From Deltaproteobacteria bacterium (GTDB lineage: Bacteria > Desulfobacterota_B > Binatia > UBA9968), in assembly GCA_005879255.1 (NCBI GenBank), contig VBKY01000052.1, positions 14,757 through 46,058 on the forward strand: a stretch of DNA of 31,302 bases, given 5' to 3'. A program made the position numbers and the translations under genes. This document shows positions 23,805 to 31,302 of the stretch, in pieces (positions within the stretch are counted from its first letter, which is position 1; every line of letters starts with the position of its first letter). The notes beneath the pieces are model-generated. The model was not told the origin of the DNA, ran no database searches, and saw only the letters and a list, made by a program, of their open reading frames with translations.

Positions 23805-25229
23805 TCAATTCGGTAATAGCGGTTTCGATTTCTTGAACTCGTGGGCTTTCAAGTCATGTTTCTTCAGCAGGTCGTAGAAGTCCGCTCGGTATTTCCCGGC
23901 AAGCTTTGCAGCTTGGCTGACGTTGCCTTCGGTCATCGACAAGACTTGGATGAGGTAATCTCTTTCGAAGGCGTCGCGGGCGTCTTTGAGCGGTCTTAAG
24001 CCGCCGTTCAAATCAGGAGCGTTTTCTTGAGGGAAATTTTGTCCCCGTTCCAATGTCGTGCTCTTACTTTGCAAGACATAGTCTTCCGTCACCACATCGT
24101 TCTGTGTCATCGCCACCGCGTACTCGATAGTATTTTCCAGTTCTCGCACATTGCCTGGCCAGTCATGCAGCATGAGCTTGCGCAGCGCCTCGGGGGTCAA
24201 ACCTTTCACCTCCTTCTTCATGTGCTGGTTGTACTTTTTAAGAAAATGTTCGACCAGAGGCATGATGTCGTCCTTGCGTTCGCGTAACGATGGCAGGTAG
24301 ATGGGAATGACGTGAATGCGGTAAAACAAGTCGTCGCGGAACAAGCCTCTTCTCACTTGTTCTTCCAGGTCTTTATTGGTTGCGACGATGATGCGCACAT
24401 CGACTGCGACCGGCACTTCGCTGCCAACGGGGTAAAACTGCCGTTCCTGCAAAACGCGCAACAGCTTGGACTGTGTGGCGCGCGGCATATCGCCGATCTC
24501 ATCGAGAAAAAGCGTGCCTCCGTGTGCTTGTGTGAACAAGCCCTTGGTACTTTTGACCGCGCCGGTAAACGCCCCTTTTTCATGGCCGAACAGCTCGCTT
24601 TCGAGCAGCGACTCGGGCAGCGCCGCGCAGTTCAATGCGACAAATCCTTTGTCCCGCCGATCGCTGGCGAGATGAATCGCCTTGGCGATGAGCTCTTTTC
24701 CGGTACCGCTCTCGCCGTGAATATGCACGGTAGAGTCGAGCGTTGCGATCCGTGTCACGACATCCAGCACGGCACGCATTTTACCGCTACGCGCAATGAT
24801 GTTGGCGAAGTCGAAGCGCTCGTGGAGAATCTCTTTGAGCCGTTTGATTTCGGAGTTGAGCTTGCGAGTCTCCAGCGCCCGCTCGATCTGCATCAGCAGA
24901 TCTGTCGGCTCAAACGGTTTGGTTAGGTAACCATAAGCGCCGCGACGCATCGCCTCCACGGCGCTTTCGATGCTGCCGTGGGCAGTTAAGATAATCGTTG
25001 GCACGTCTGGATTGATTCCGCGAATATCTTCCATCAACGCGAGACCGTCGCCGTTGGCCAGCATCAGATCGACGATGCAGAGGTCGAAAACCTGTTCCTT
25101 GAGCGACCCAATCGCTTGCTCTTCGTCCCCCGTTGCGGTCACCCGATAATCCTCTGACTCGAGCCGCATTCTGATGACCTCGAGGAGGTTTAGATTATCG
25201 TCAACGATAAGAATGTTACCTTTGGACAT
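23805..25229 (-). CDS. glrR: Sigma-54-dependent response regulator, GlrR/QseF-like (NtrC family)
   Basis: 474 aa from the ATG at 25229; an upstream in-frame start lies inside the preceding gene. Domains: receiver (1-about 118; Asp54 phosphoacceptor, Lys104), AAA+ activator domain (about 142-370; Walker A GESGTGKE at 172-179, GAFTGA at 219-224 for contact with sigma-54, Walker B TLFLDEIGD), and a Fis-type helix-turn-helix end. The last segment, GNVSQAAKLAGKYRADFYDLLKKHDL, is as I remember GlrR/QseF. It starts seven bases after the lipoprotein gene, giving kinase-lipoprotein-regulator order as in enterobacterial qseEGF. It probably drives the sigma-54-like promoter downstream (inference). Confidence 0.88.
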   Translation of the reverse strand: MSKGNILIVDDNLNLLEVIRMRLESEDYRVTATGDEEQAIGSLKEQVFDLCIVDLMLANGDGLALMEDIRGINPDVPTIILTAHGSIESAVEAMRRGAYGYLTKPFEPTDLLMQIERALETRKLNSEIKRLKEILHERFDFANIIARSGKMRAVLDVVTRIATLDSTVHIHGESGTGKELIAKAIHLASDRRDKGFVALNCAALPESLLESELFGHEKGAFTGAVKSTKGLFTQAHGGTLFLDEIGDMPRATQSKLLRVLQERQFYPVGSEVPVAVDVRIIVATNKDLEEQVRRGLFRDDLFYRIHVIPIYLPSLRERKDDIMPLVEHFLKKYNQHMKKEVKGLTPEALRKLMLHDWPGNVRELENTIEYAVAMTQNDVVTEDYVLQSKSTTLERGQNFPQENAPDLNGGLRPLKDARDAFERDYLIQVLSMTEGNVSQAAKLAGKYRADFYDLLKKHDLKAHEFKKSKPLLPN

Positions 25230-25236
25230 GTCTGTT

Positions 25237-25845
25237 CTATCTTCCGCGATCGCGTCGCTTTTGTTCGATTTCAATATCCACTTGCTTGGACTTCTCGATC
25301 ACTTGTTTGGTTTTTTCGATCTCCTGTTTCGACTTTTCAAGCTCCAGTCGCGCTCTTTCGATTTCCTGTTTCGACCTTTCAACCGCCAGACGGTTTATTT
25401 CAACTTCCTCTTTGGATTTTTCGATCACCTGTTTGGAACTCTCGATTGCTTGTTTCGAATCCTCGGCTTCGTTCAACACGCCCACCCAGATCTTCGCCTG
25501 TTCGGCCCACGGGCTCTCCGGGAAACGCGTGATCAGCCGGTTAAATGATCCGATCGCCTTTTGAAGGTCTCTCCTGGAATACTGCGGATGCGCGTAGACA
25601 AGCCCGATGTTGTAGGTCGCGGCGTCGGCCGGCGGCTTGTCTGGCGCCATCAGTAGGACGCTCTGAAAGGCCTTCAATGATGCGTCATAATCGCCGTGCG
25701 CGAGCAAATCCTGCCCGGTGGTGAGAGCATCCTGCATTTCCCGGTACCGGACCGACTCTTGAACTACGCTGCAGCCGGTAAGAAATATTAGCAGGGCAAG
25801 ACAAAAATAAAAGTGCTGCCCTTGCCCAATTGGCTTTCGGCCCAT
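25237..25845 (-). CDS. QseG/YfhG-like lipoprotein with TPR region and nine heptads
   Basis: 202 aa. A lipoprotein signal, LLIFLTGC25, requires the ATG at 25845, so the gene overlaps the kinase gene by 58 bases. Residues about 38-125 look like TPR-type helices (GQDLLAHGDYDASLKAFQSVLLMAP, AIGSFNRLITRFPESPWAEQA), as in small outer-membrane TPR lipoproteins. Residues 130-192 are nine consecutive heptads near S-K-Q-x-I-E-K. In enterobacteria QseG is a lipoprotein between QseE and QseF that controls the kinase; position and type here match, the sequence likeness is weak. It probably reports envelope state to the kinase (inference). Confidence 0.8.
   Translation of the reverse strand: MGRKPIGQGQHFYFCLALLIFLTGCSVVQESVRYREMQDALTTGQDLLAHGDYDASLKAFQSVLLMAPDKPPADAATYNIGLVYAHPQYSRRDLQKAIGSFNRLITRFPESPWAEQAKIWVGVLNEAEDSKQAIESSKQVIEKSKEEVEINRLAVERSKQEIERARLELEKSKQEIEKTKQVIEKSKQVDIEIEQKRRDRGR
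25270..25458 (-). repeat. Nine tandem 21-base heptad blocks in the qseG-like gene
   Basis: These encode residues 130-192: SKQAIES, SKQVIEK, SKEEVEI, NRLAVER, SKQEIER, ARLELEK, SKQEIEK, TKQVIEK and SKQVDIE. Several DNA copies are close to identical (for example around CGATCACTTGTTTGG and CGATCTCCTGTTTCG on the + strand), so number changes by slippage are possible. Confidence 0.8.
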
Positions 25846-27230
25846 ATTTTACCACCATGGGATGAAATGATACTTTTGGCAATAGCTAAACCTAGCCCGG
25901 TCCCCTGCCGAACGTGGGCCCCTTGACGGCTTCCTTGATTAAATTTTTCAAAGATCGCGGCCAAGCTGTCCATAGGAATTCCTGGACCGGAGTCTTTCAC
26001 GGAAACTGCCAATTTTCCATTACCTGGATTGGCGGTGATGCTTATCTGTCCACCCTTGGGAGTAAACTTGACCGCGTTACCCAGCAAATTTCTGAGTACC
26101 TGCAAAATCCGCTCTGAATCGATTCTCACCGACGGCAGCGGCGTGTCGATCGCACTTTCCAGTTTAATCTGCTTTGCTTCAACCAACGGAGTGATTTCGG
26201 CGATGGCTCGTTTGATTAGAGAGTCGACGCTGCTCGGCTCAAAATCGTAGTTCATCATGCCGGCTTCCATTTTGGAAAGATCGAGAAGCGAATTGACAAC
26301 GCTGATCAGCCGGTTGCTTTCCTGGGCGAGTATCCCCAAAAGCTTGCGCTGTTTTTCCGAGGTCTCGCCGCCGACCCCGTCGAGCAACAATCCGGTTCCC
26401 TCCTTGATCGAAGTCAGCGGCGTACGCAGCTCGTGGGACATAGAAGCAAAGAAATCTGCTTTCATCCGGTCGAGCTCTTGCAATTTTTCGCACATCAAAT
26501 CGATCGCCGCTGCCAACTCGCTAATTTCCGGCGGCGACTTGACTTCGACACGGCCCTCAAAGTTCCCTTTGGCAATCTCCCGGGTCTTGGTCTTCAATAA
26601 TCCTATGGGGCGCGTAATACTGTTGGTGATGAAAAGCGACATCAAGACTATCGCGAGCAGGCACGCAATGGTAATCGTCAGCGAAACCTCGCGGGCTTGA
26701 TCGGCGGCCGCAGCGAGGTCGGTCACTTTCGTGTAAGTCAGCTGCTGTTGGTTCAAACGAAGCTTCTCGAAGGAAGCCAACATGGAATCGACCAAATTGT
26801 CTTTTTCCTGTTTGTACTGCGCTTGCCGGTAAGACTTGTTGCTTCGGACGAGGTGCGCCTCGTTCTCGACCAACTCGTCGTACTGGCGAAAATCCTGCTG
26901 TATTTTTTTTAACACTGGAGCGGCCGCCTGATCGTTCAAGGCGAACGCGCTTTCCAGACGTCCCTCGAAATCAACTTTGATGCGGACGAACTCCTGGTGC
27001 CAAGCCTCATCCTTGGTAATCGAAAATTTTTGCTCTGCCCGACTTTGCGCAAACAATAGATCCACAAGAAACTTCTCGTGATCTAGGATCCGGTTATCGA
27101 CTTTTAGAATAGATTCAGTCAGCTCACGAAAATGACTGATCTGCACAATCGCATAGCCGCTGGCGAATGCGACAATCAGAAATATGGCGAGATAGCCGAT
27201 GGTCAGGCGGGAAAACAAACTTAACCGCAC
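25788..27230 (-). CDS. glrK: HAMP sensor histidine kinase, GlrK/QseE-like
   Basis: 480 aa from a GTG with GAGGA eight bases upstream. Membrane helices at about 8-30 and 183-202 enclose a helical periplasmic domain of about 150 residues. A HAMP linker (about 203-255) follows, then the dimerisation domain with His266 in SHELRTPL. The ATPase has the N-box NLLGNAVKFTP, the G1 box DSGPGIP and the G2 box GTGLGLAIAK, all intact. Unlike the GAF kinase downstream, this is a complete kinase. It is followed, with overlap, by the lipoprotein and then the sigma-54 activator, the layout of qseE-qseG-qseF, so it most likely phosphorylates that regulator. Confidence 0.9.
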   Translation of the reverse strand: MRLSLFSRLTIGYLAIFLIVAFASGYAIVQISHFRELTESILKVDNRILDHEKFLVDLLFAQSRAEQKFSITKDEAWHQEFVRIKVDFEGRLESAFALNDQAAAPVLKKIQQDFRQYDELVENEAHLVRSNKSYRQAQYKQEKDNLVDSMLASFEKLRLNQQQLTYTKVTDLAAAADQAREVSLTITIACLLAIVLMSLFITNSITRPIGLLKTKTREIAKGNFEGRVEVKSPPEISELAAAIDLMCEKLQELDRMKADFFASMSHELRTPLTSIKEGTGLLLDGVGGETSEKQRKLLGILAQESNRLISVVNSLLDLSKMEAGMMNYDFEPSSVDSLIKRAIAEITPLVEAKQIKLESAIDTPLPSVRIDSERILQVLRNLLGNAVKFTPKGGQISITANPGNGKLAVSVKDSGPGIPMDSLAAIFEKFNQGSRQGAHVRQGTGLGLAIAKSIISSHGGKIWAESQLGKGSTFIFVLPC

Positions 27231-27261
27231 GGGAACATTCCTCTTCTGTCGGCGCGTAAGC

Positions 27262-28386
27262 CTATCCCGGCCTGCGGGTGGGTTGCGCTTCGAACAGTTC
27301 GATCTGATCGGTATCCGCCGCGAGCAGCTTTTGACCGAACTGCTCCAGCCGGCGGTCCGCGTTTTGATAACTGGACTGGGCGTGACCCACGTGTTTCCCG
27401 AGCAAGGCGAACTCCTCGCGGAACTTACCGAAATCGCCCTGCAACCGGCTCAGATACTGAATGATTTCCTTAGCGCGGTCTTCGATCTTCATGCCTTTTA
27501 AACCCAGAACTATCGCCTGAAGGTAAGCGTACAGACTATTCGGAGACACCGGGATCACTTGCTTGCTCATCGCATAGCGACAAAGGCTCTTTTCCTCCGG
27601 TGATCCGTCCCGGATGATCGTTTCGTAATAAACATTTTCCGCTGGTATATACATCAGCGCGAAATCGTACGTGCCCTCGTCAGGCAGGATGTACTTCGCG
27701 GCTATCGCATCGATATGTTTCCTGACGTCGGCGCCGAACTGCCTTTTTCCACGATTTCTTTCCTCGTCATTGTCCGCTTCCAAGATCCGCTTGAAGTTTT
27801 CCAGCGGAAATTTCGCATCCACGGGCACCAAACAACTGCCGAGCTTGATCACCGCATCGACTTTCTCGCCGCTCCGAAACGCATATTGAGTCGAGTAGTG
27901 CTGCGACGGCAAGATTTGCCCCAACAAATCCTCCAGTAAAAATTCTCCTAATCCTCCTCTGAGCTTAGGCGCCCGCAATATTTCCTGGAGCGAGGCGATA
28001 TCTTTGCCCACTTCGTAAATCTTGCGGTTGGCTTCTTCCAGTCCGCCGAGGCTACGTTGTACCTGACCGACGACCCGCGCGGCATTATCCAACCGCTCGC
28101 CCAAACTCTGTTGCGTGCTGTTGAGCACGTCGGCGTTTTCTTTCAACCGGTCATTCACGTGGCCGAGGAGCTGACCGAGCTGCCCTTGGATCGACTGGAC
28201 ACTGTTGTCCAAGACTTGGGTTAAATGGCCGCGCAGTTGGTCGATTTGCTGCTGCATCAGCAGCAAAGATTGCTCCTCGTGCTGTGTCTTTAGCGACGAC
28301 TGAATCTTGGCTAAGAAGAACCAGCCGAGGAATACCAGAACAATGACAACAATAAATATCAGGGCAAGGAGACTTGTGAATTCCAC
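27262..28386 (-). CDS. rmuC: RmuC family DNA recombination protein
   Basis: 374 aa from a GTG. An N-terminal membrane helix (about 5-26) precedes a long coiled-coil region (about 30-130) and the RmuC nuclease-like domain. Typical segments are LRAPKLRGGLGEFLLEDLLGQIL, SGEKVDAVIKLG, LVPVDAKFPLENF, KHIDAIAAKYI and FALMYIPAENVYYE. RmuC limits inversions at short inverted repeats in E. coli; the core resembles PD-(D/E)XK-type nucleases. It sits 17 bases after the 70-aa ORF and 31 bases before the kinase gene, within one long minus-strand run, with no obvious functional link to its neighbours. Confidence 0.92.
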   Translation of the reverse strand: MEFTSLLALIFIVVIVLVFLGWFFLAKIQSSLKTQHEEQSLLLMQQQIDQLRGHLTQVLDNSVQSIQGQLGQLLGHVNDRLKENADVLNSTQQSLGERLDNAARVVGQVQRSLGGLEEANRKIYEVGKDIASLQEILRAPKLRGGLGEFLLEDLLGQILPSQHYSTQYAFRSGEKVDAVIKLGSCLVPVDAKFPLENFKRILEADNDEERNRGKRQFGADVRKHIDAIAAKYILPDEGTYDFALMYIPAENVYYETIIRDGSPEEKSLCRYAMSKQVIPVSPNSLYAYLQAIVLGLKGMKIEDRAKEIIQYLSRLQGDFGKFREEFALLGKHVGHAQSSYQNADRRLEQFGQKLLAADTDQIELFEAQPTRRPG

Positions 28387-28403
28387 GATGGGCCGTGGGG
28401 CAT

Positions 28404-28616
28404 TTACAGCAATCTCAGTGCGTACTCGAGAATTTCGCTAAGCTTGCGGATCTGGGTCGCGCGCATGGATCGCTCTTCACGGGGAGCATTTAAATAATCA
28501 TCGACGCTTTTTTTCAGGTTCCACTCCAACAACTGCACGCACTGTTCCATGCTGACTTTCTCGGAACGGCGGCGGCGCGCCTGATGCAGCTCGTTGAGCT
28601 GGATTACCTGACCCAT
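28404..28616 (-). CDS. Small conserved-looking hypothetical protein (70 aa)
   Basis: I do not recognise a family. The protein is basic near its start (QARRRRSEK) and then helical (MEQCVQLLEWNLKKSVDDYLNAP, RATQIRKLSEILEYALRLL). It fits tightly between the agmatine deiminase stop (34 bases) and the rmuC start (17 bases), which together with its amphipathic helices supports a real gene in the same operon. It is a soluble, probably helical-bundle protein with unknown role. Confidence 0.6.
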   Translation of the reverse strand: MGQVIQLNELHQARRRRSEKVSMEQCVQLLEWNLKKSVDDYLNAPREERSMRATQIRKLSEILEYALRLL

Positions 28617-28650
28617 GACACCGGCTAGAATATGGGAGTGCGAAAAATTG

Positions 28651-29727
28651 TCAACCCCTCGACAAATTTACTGCCGGCTCTTGTTGTGTCACACAGTGAA
28701 GCGCCCCCAAGCCAGCGACGACTTCGTTGCCTCGTAGCCCGATGACTTTGCGATCGGGGAACAGGTCCTGCAAGATTCCAAGAGCTTCGGCATCCTTGGG
28801 ATCATCGAATACCGGAACCAGCACGACTTCGTTGGCGATGTAGAAATTCGCATAACTCGCCGGCAAACGCGCGCCTTCGTAATAAATCGGACTCGGACAA
28901 GGCAAAGTTACGATTGAAAGTTTTTCTCCATTTTGATCTCTGGCGTTCTTCAGGCGCTCGTAGTTGTCTTGCAAAAAACCGTAATTTTCATCTTTTGAAT
29001 TTGCTTCGACGATGCACACCACCGTGGTTGGATTGACGAATCGCGCGATATCGTCGATATGGCCGTCGGTATCGTCGCCGACGATACCTTCACCGAGCCA
29101 AATGACGTGATCGACTCCCAGCGAGTCCCTAAGGCACCGCTCAATCTCCGGCGGAGTTAAAAAGAGATTGCGATTCTTGTTCAACAGGCACTGCTCGGTG
29201 GTGAGACAGGTTCCAGCACCATTGACTTCGATGGAGCCTCCTTCAAGAACGATTGTGTGATCGAAAACCGGAACTTTGAGCAACGTGGCAATTTCCCGAG
29301 CGACACGATCGTCGTCTTCGTAGGACTTGTACTTTCTCCCCCAGCCATTGAAAATCCAGTCGTTAAAGGCGAGCGGTTGCTCTACGGAATATCTGGTCAC
29401 GAACGTCGGGCCGTAATCTCTCATCCAAACATCGACGGTGGGGATTTGCAGCAGTGTCACGTTTTCCGTGGCGGCCCGAGTTTTTTTCAGCCGCCCGGCT
29501 ACGTCCCTCTTGCTCGATTCGTCGTTTACCAGAAGATAGACCTGCTCGTGCCGTGACAGCGCAGAGATCATTTGAACCCAGACGTCGCGCACCTGTTCCA
29601 AATCGGTCGGCCATGTCTCCAGATTGTGCGGCCAGGCGAGCCACGTGGCTCGGTGCCGTGCCCATTCAGCCGGCATTGAATAGCCGAGGGAACGCGGCGT
29701 AACCAGTTCTGCAGGCGATGAACTCAT
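28651..29727 (-). CDS. aguA: Agmatine deiminase (PAD family)
   Basis: 358 aa from the ATG at 29727, 25 bases after the aguB stop; the longer frame would run into aguB. Motifs of the guanidino-modifying fold are present: the MPAEWARHRATWLAWPHN start, VWMRDYGPTFV, the acidic EGGSIEVNGAGT segment, GDDTDGHIDDIARFV, and the nucleophile Cys345 in GLGALHCVTQQEP, close to the C-terminus. It hydrolyses agmatine to N-carbamoylputrescine and ammonia, in the arginine-to-putrescine route. The next gene upstream makes putrescine from that product, which confirms the assignment. Confidence 0.95.
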   Translation of the reverse strand: MSSSPAELVTPRSLGYSMPAEWARHRATWLAWPHNLETWPTDLEQVRDVWVQMISALSRHEQVYLLVNDESSKRDVAGRLKKTRAATENVTLLQIPTVDVWMRDYGPTFVTRYSVEQPLAFNDWIFNGWGRKYKSYEDDDRVAREIATLLKVPVFDHTIVLEGGSIEVNGAGTCLTTEQCLLNKNRNLFLTPPEIERCLRDSLGVDHVIWLGEGIVGDDTDGHIDDIARFVNPTTVVCIVEANSKDENYGFLQDNYERLKNARDQNGEKLSIVTLPCPSPIYYEGARLPASYANFYIANEVVLVPVFDDPKDAEALGILQDLFPDRKVIGLRGNEVVAGLGALHCVTQQEPAVNLSRG

Positions 29728-29752
29728 CGGATCAACGGGCGAGCGAAATAAA

Positions 29753-30649
29753 TCAGTGACGCCGGGTATCTTCAACGGCGCGTGACAGCAAAGGTCCGTA
29801 CGCATCGATGCGCCGGTCGCGCAGGAATGGCCAGCTTTGACGGGTTTCTTCGATCTTTCCGAGATCGCACTTGGCAAGCAGGATCTCGTCGCGCTCGCCG
29901 CCGGCGTGCGCTACGATCTCACCAAACGGACCGGCAACGAATGAATTTCCCCAAAATTTGATTTTCCCTTCGCGTCCCACACGATTGACCGACGCAACGA
30001 ATATTCCATTGGCGACCGCATGGGAACGCTGAATGAGCTCCCAGGCGTTGCGTTGATTCTGTGCCACGGTACGTGGTTCGTTGGGAATCCAACCGATCGC
30101 GGTGGGATAAAAGAGAATCTGCGCTCCTGACAGCGACGCCGCGCGGGCGCCCTCGGGAAACCATTGATCCCAGCACACGAGCGCAGCGACCTTGGCATAG
30201 CGGGTTTGAAAGCTCGGGAAACCGAGATCGCCTGGCGTGAAGTAAAATTTTTCGTAGTACAGCGGATCGTCGGGGATATGCATCTTTCGATACGTCCCCG
30301 CTAACGATCCGTCGGCATCGATGACCACAGCCGTGTTGTGATAGATCCCTGCCGACCTTCGTTCGAATAGCGAGGCGACGATTACGATCTTTCGTTCCTT
30401 CGCTACCGCGCTGAGAGCATCTGTGCTCGGACCCGGAACCGATTCGGCCAATTTAAAATTGCTTGGGTCCTCGCTTTGGCAAAAGTAACGCGAGCGAAAT
30501 AGTTCCTGCAGACAGACGATCCGCGCGCCTTTTTTCGCCGCTGTTTCGATTCGCTCGATAGTCTTCGCGAGATTCGCAGCAGGATGAGCGCCGGCGCTCA
30601 TTTGAACGAGGCCCAATGTTACTTGCTCTTTGGCGATTCTGCGTGTCAT
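29753..30649 (-). CDS. aguB: N-carbamoylputrescine amidase (nitrilase superfamily)
   Basis: 298 aa from the ATG at 30649; the longer frame upstream would cross the terminator at 30700. The catalytic triad of the carbon-nitrogen hydrolase fold is visible: Glu49 (CLQELFRSRYFCQ), Lys122 (YRKMHIPDD) and Cys159 (LVCWDQWFPEGAR). The LFRSRYFCQ, PLYYEKFYFTPGD and TAIGWIPNE segments are those of the carbamoylputrescine branch. It converts N-carbamoylputrescine to putrescine, CO2 and ammonia. It heads a minus-strand run of seven closely spaced genes (aguB, aguA, 70-aa ORF, rmuC, kinase, lipoprotein, regulator). Confidence 0.95.
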   Translation of the reverse strand: MTRRIAKEQVTLGLVQMSAGAHPAANLAKTIERIETAAKKGARIVCLQELFRSRYFCQSEDPSNFKLAESVPGPSTDALSAVAKERKIVIVASLFERRSAGIYHNTAVVIDADGSLAGTYRKMHIPDDPLYYEKFYFTPGDLGFPSFQTRYAKVAALVCWDQWFPEGARAASLSGAQILFYPTAIGWIPNEPRTVAQNQRNAWELIQRSHAVANGIFVASVNRVGREGKIKFWGNSFVAGPFGEIVAHAGGERDEILLAKCDLGKIEETRQSWPFLRDRRIDAYGPLLSRAVEDTRRH

Positions 30650-30662
30650 TACGGAGATGCCT

Positions 30663-30690
30663 TGTGTAGACCGTTCGATTTGCCCGTCAA
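30663..30690 (-). promoter_or_regulatory. Possible sigma-70 promoter of aguB
   Basis: On the minus strand TTGACG (30685-30690) and TACACA (30663-30668) are 16 bases apart, just behind the T-run of the dienelactone-hydrolase terminator and about 14 bases before the aguB ATG. The -10 box is poor, so this is weak. Confidence 0.28.
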
Positions 30691-30733
30691 AAACAAAAAG
30701 GGGAGAGGAAAGGCGACATCCTTTCCTCTCCCC
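30691..30733 (-). terminator. Strong factor-independent terminator after the dienelactone hydrolase gene
   Basis: A perfect 14-bp stem has arms GGGGAGAGGAAAGG (30700-30713) and CCTTTCCTCTCCCC (30720-30733) with a 6-base loop. On the minus strand it is followed by CTTTTTGTTTTTG-like T-rich sequence. It ends the hydrolase transcript and separates it from aguB. Confidence 0.9.
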
Positions 30734-30755
30734 CCAGGATCGTTCAAACCGCAAT

Positions 30756-31302
30756 TTACTTCAAGTGCTGGGCAAAGAATGCTTTGGTTTTTTCCCAAGC
30801 GTCTTTCGCTGACGCCTCATGATAGCCGCCTCTATCGTCGCAGAAAAAGCCATGCCCCGGTTCGGGATAAATTTCCATCTGAAACGGTACTTTCTTGGCC
30901 GTCAGTTCAGCTTTGATCTGATTCACCTGATCCAGGGGAATCAGTTGATCTTTAGCGCCGAAGAAAAGATACATCGGACATTTGATCTCACCCGTGCGCG
31001 AGAGCGGGCTTGGATTACCCATCGGGATGCCGCCGCCATAGAACGGCACCGCGCATTTCACATCCTTATTATGATGGGCCGCAGCCAGATACGTGAGCCG
31101 CCCACCCATGCAAAAGCCGATGACGCCAATGGAGCCGGACTTGACGTTGCTCTGCGACTTGAGATGCGCTATCGCGGCGCCGACGTCTTCCATCGCTTTA
31201 CTGTCGACCACCCGTTGCATGGTCGCGATGGCTTTCGGCATCTCCGAGTAAGGAATGATGCGCTCGGCTTCACGATGAAAAATATCCGGGGCGATCGCAA
31301 CA
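30756..31302 (-). CDS. Dienelactone hydrolase family protein, 5' end cut by the window
   Basis: The frame is open past the ATG at 31241 to the window edge, where it reads VAIAPDIFHREAERIIPYSEMP, so the N-terminus lies outside. The alpha/beta-hydrolase core shows the nucleophile Cys in IGVIGFCMGGRLTYLAA (G-x-C-x-G-G, as in dienelactone hydrolase) and the C-terminal His in PEPGHGFFCDDRGGYHE; the Asp of the triad is probably in FFGAKDQLIP. Members hydrolyse dienelactones from chlorocatechol breakdown or other esters. Given the Rieske and UbiD genes in the window a catabolic role is possible, but this gene is transcriptionally separate from them. Confidence 0.88.
   Translation of the reverse strand, partial: VAIAPDIFHREAERIIPYSEMPKAIATMQRVVDSKAMEDVGAAIAHLKSQSNVKSGSIGVIGFCMGGRLTYLAAAHHNKDVKCAVPFYGGGIPMGNPSPLSRTGEIKCPMYLFFGAKDQLIPLDQVNQIKAELTAKKVPFQMEIYPEPGHGFFCDDRGGYHEASAKDAWEKTKAFFAQHLK

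Noticed and set aside
25270..25458. Regular 21-base repeats as a CRISPR-like or minisatellite array.
   Set aside because: No spacers; the repeats are in frame and encode coiled-coil heptads.
28651..29877. Extended N-terminus of agmatine deiminase (50 extra residues).
   Set aside because: It would overlap the aguB 3' end and has no likeness to the family, whose start matches the ATG at 29727.

Overview
The window looks like a chromosomal segment from a Gram-negative bacterium with moderately GC-rich DNA (judged by eye). It encodes periplasmic binding proteins with Sec signals, several lipoproteins, an OmpA-type envelope protein and a sigma-54 activator. The mix of tripartite-type binding proteins, Rieske, UbiD, bicupin and acetamidase genes, plus small degenerate hairpin repeats between genes, resembles uncultured lineages around the former Deltaproteobacteria (Desulfobacterota, Binatota or Tectomicrobia-like). 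That placement is an inference with low confidence. No rRNA, tRNA, CRISPR array, insertion sequence or phage gene was seen.

Layout. 1-4.6 kb (+): the 3' end of an Asp-box beta-propeller gene, an iron/thiamine-type binding protein, a GST-zeta/maleylacetoacetate isomerase, a DUF218 membrane protein and an ABC ATPase. 4.6-7.7 kb (+): a Rieske oxygenase and a ThDP-dependent acetolactate-synthase-like enzyme. 7.9-15.9 kb (-): a sulfatase, then UbiD decarboxylase, bicupin, acetamidase/formamidase and SDR, which look like a small-molecule catabolic group, and an NMT1/SsuA-type binding protein. 16.0-20.3 kb (+): a VTT membrane protein, a frameshifted phospholipase D-like lipoprotein gene, a ferredoxin fused to a zinc ribbon and coiled coil, a small membrane protein and a decayed binding-protein pseudogene that ends at a bidirectional terminator. 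20.3-30.7 kb (-): an envelope-signalling block downstream of polyamine genes (aguB, aguA), a 70-aa ORF and rmuC. 30.7 kb to the end (-): a dienelactone hydrolase that runs off the window and is closed by a strong terminator.

The most interesting part is 20.3-27.2 kb. A HAMP histidine kinase, a TPR/coiled-coil lipoprotein and an NtrC-family regulator lie in the same order and with the same parts as the enterobacterial QseE-QseG-QseF (GlrK-YfhG-GlrR) system. About 370 bp after the regulator, a well-spaced -24/-12 sigma-54-like promoter precedes a single-domain response regulator. That gene overlaps by one base a glycine-zipper lipoprotein gene, followed by a GAF histidine kinase with a degenerate ATP-binding box and an OmpA-like protein with six exact heptads. 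I read this as a possible two-tier, sigma-54-driven envelope-sensing circuit (inference).

Three genes are broken (phospholipase D-like, binding protein, glycine-zipper lipoprotein). At least the binding protein is a real pseudogene because it also has a large internal deletion; the other two could be assembly errors.
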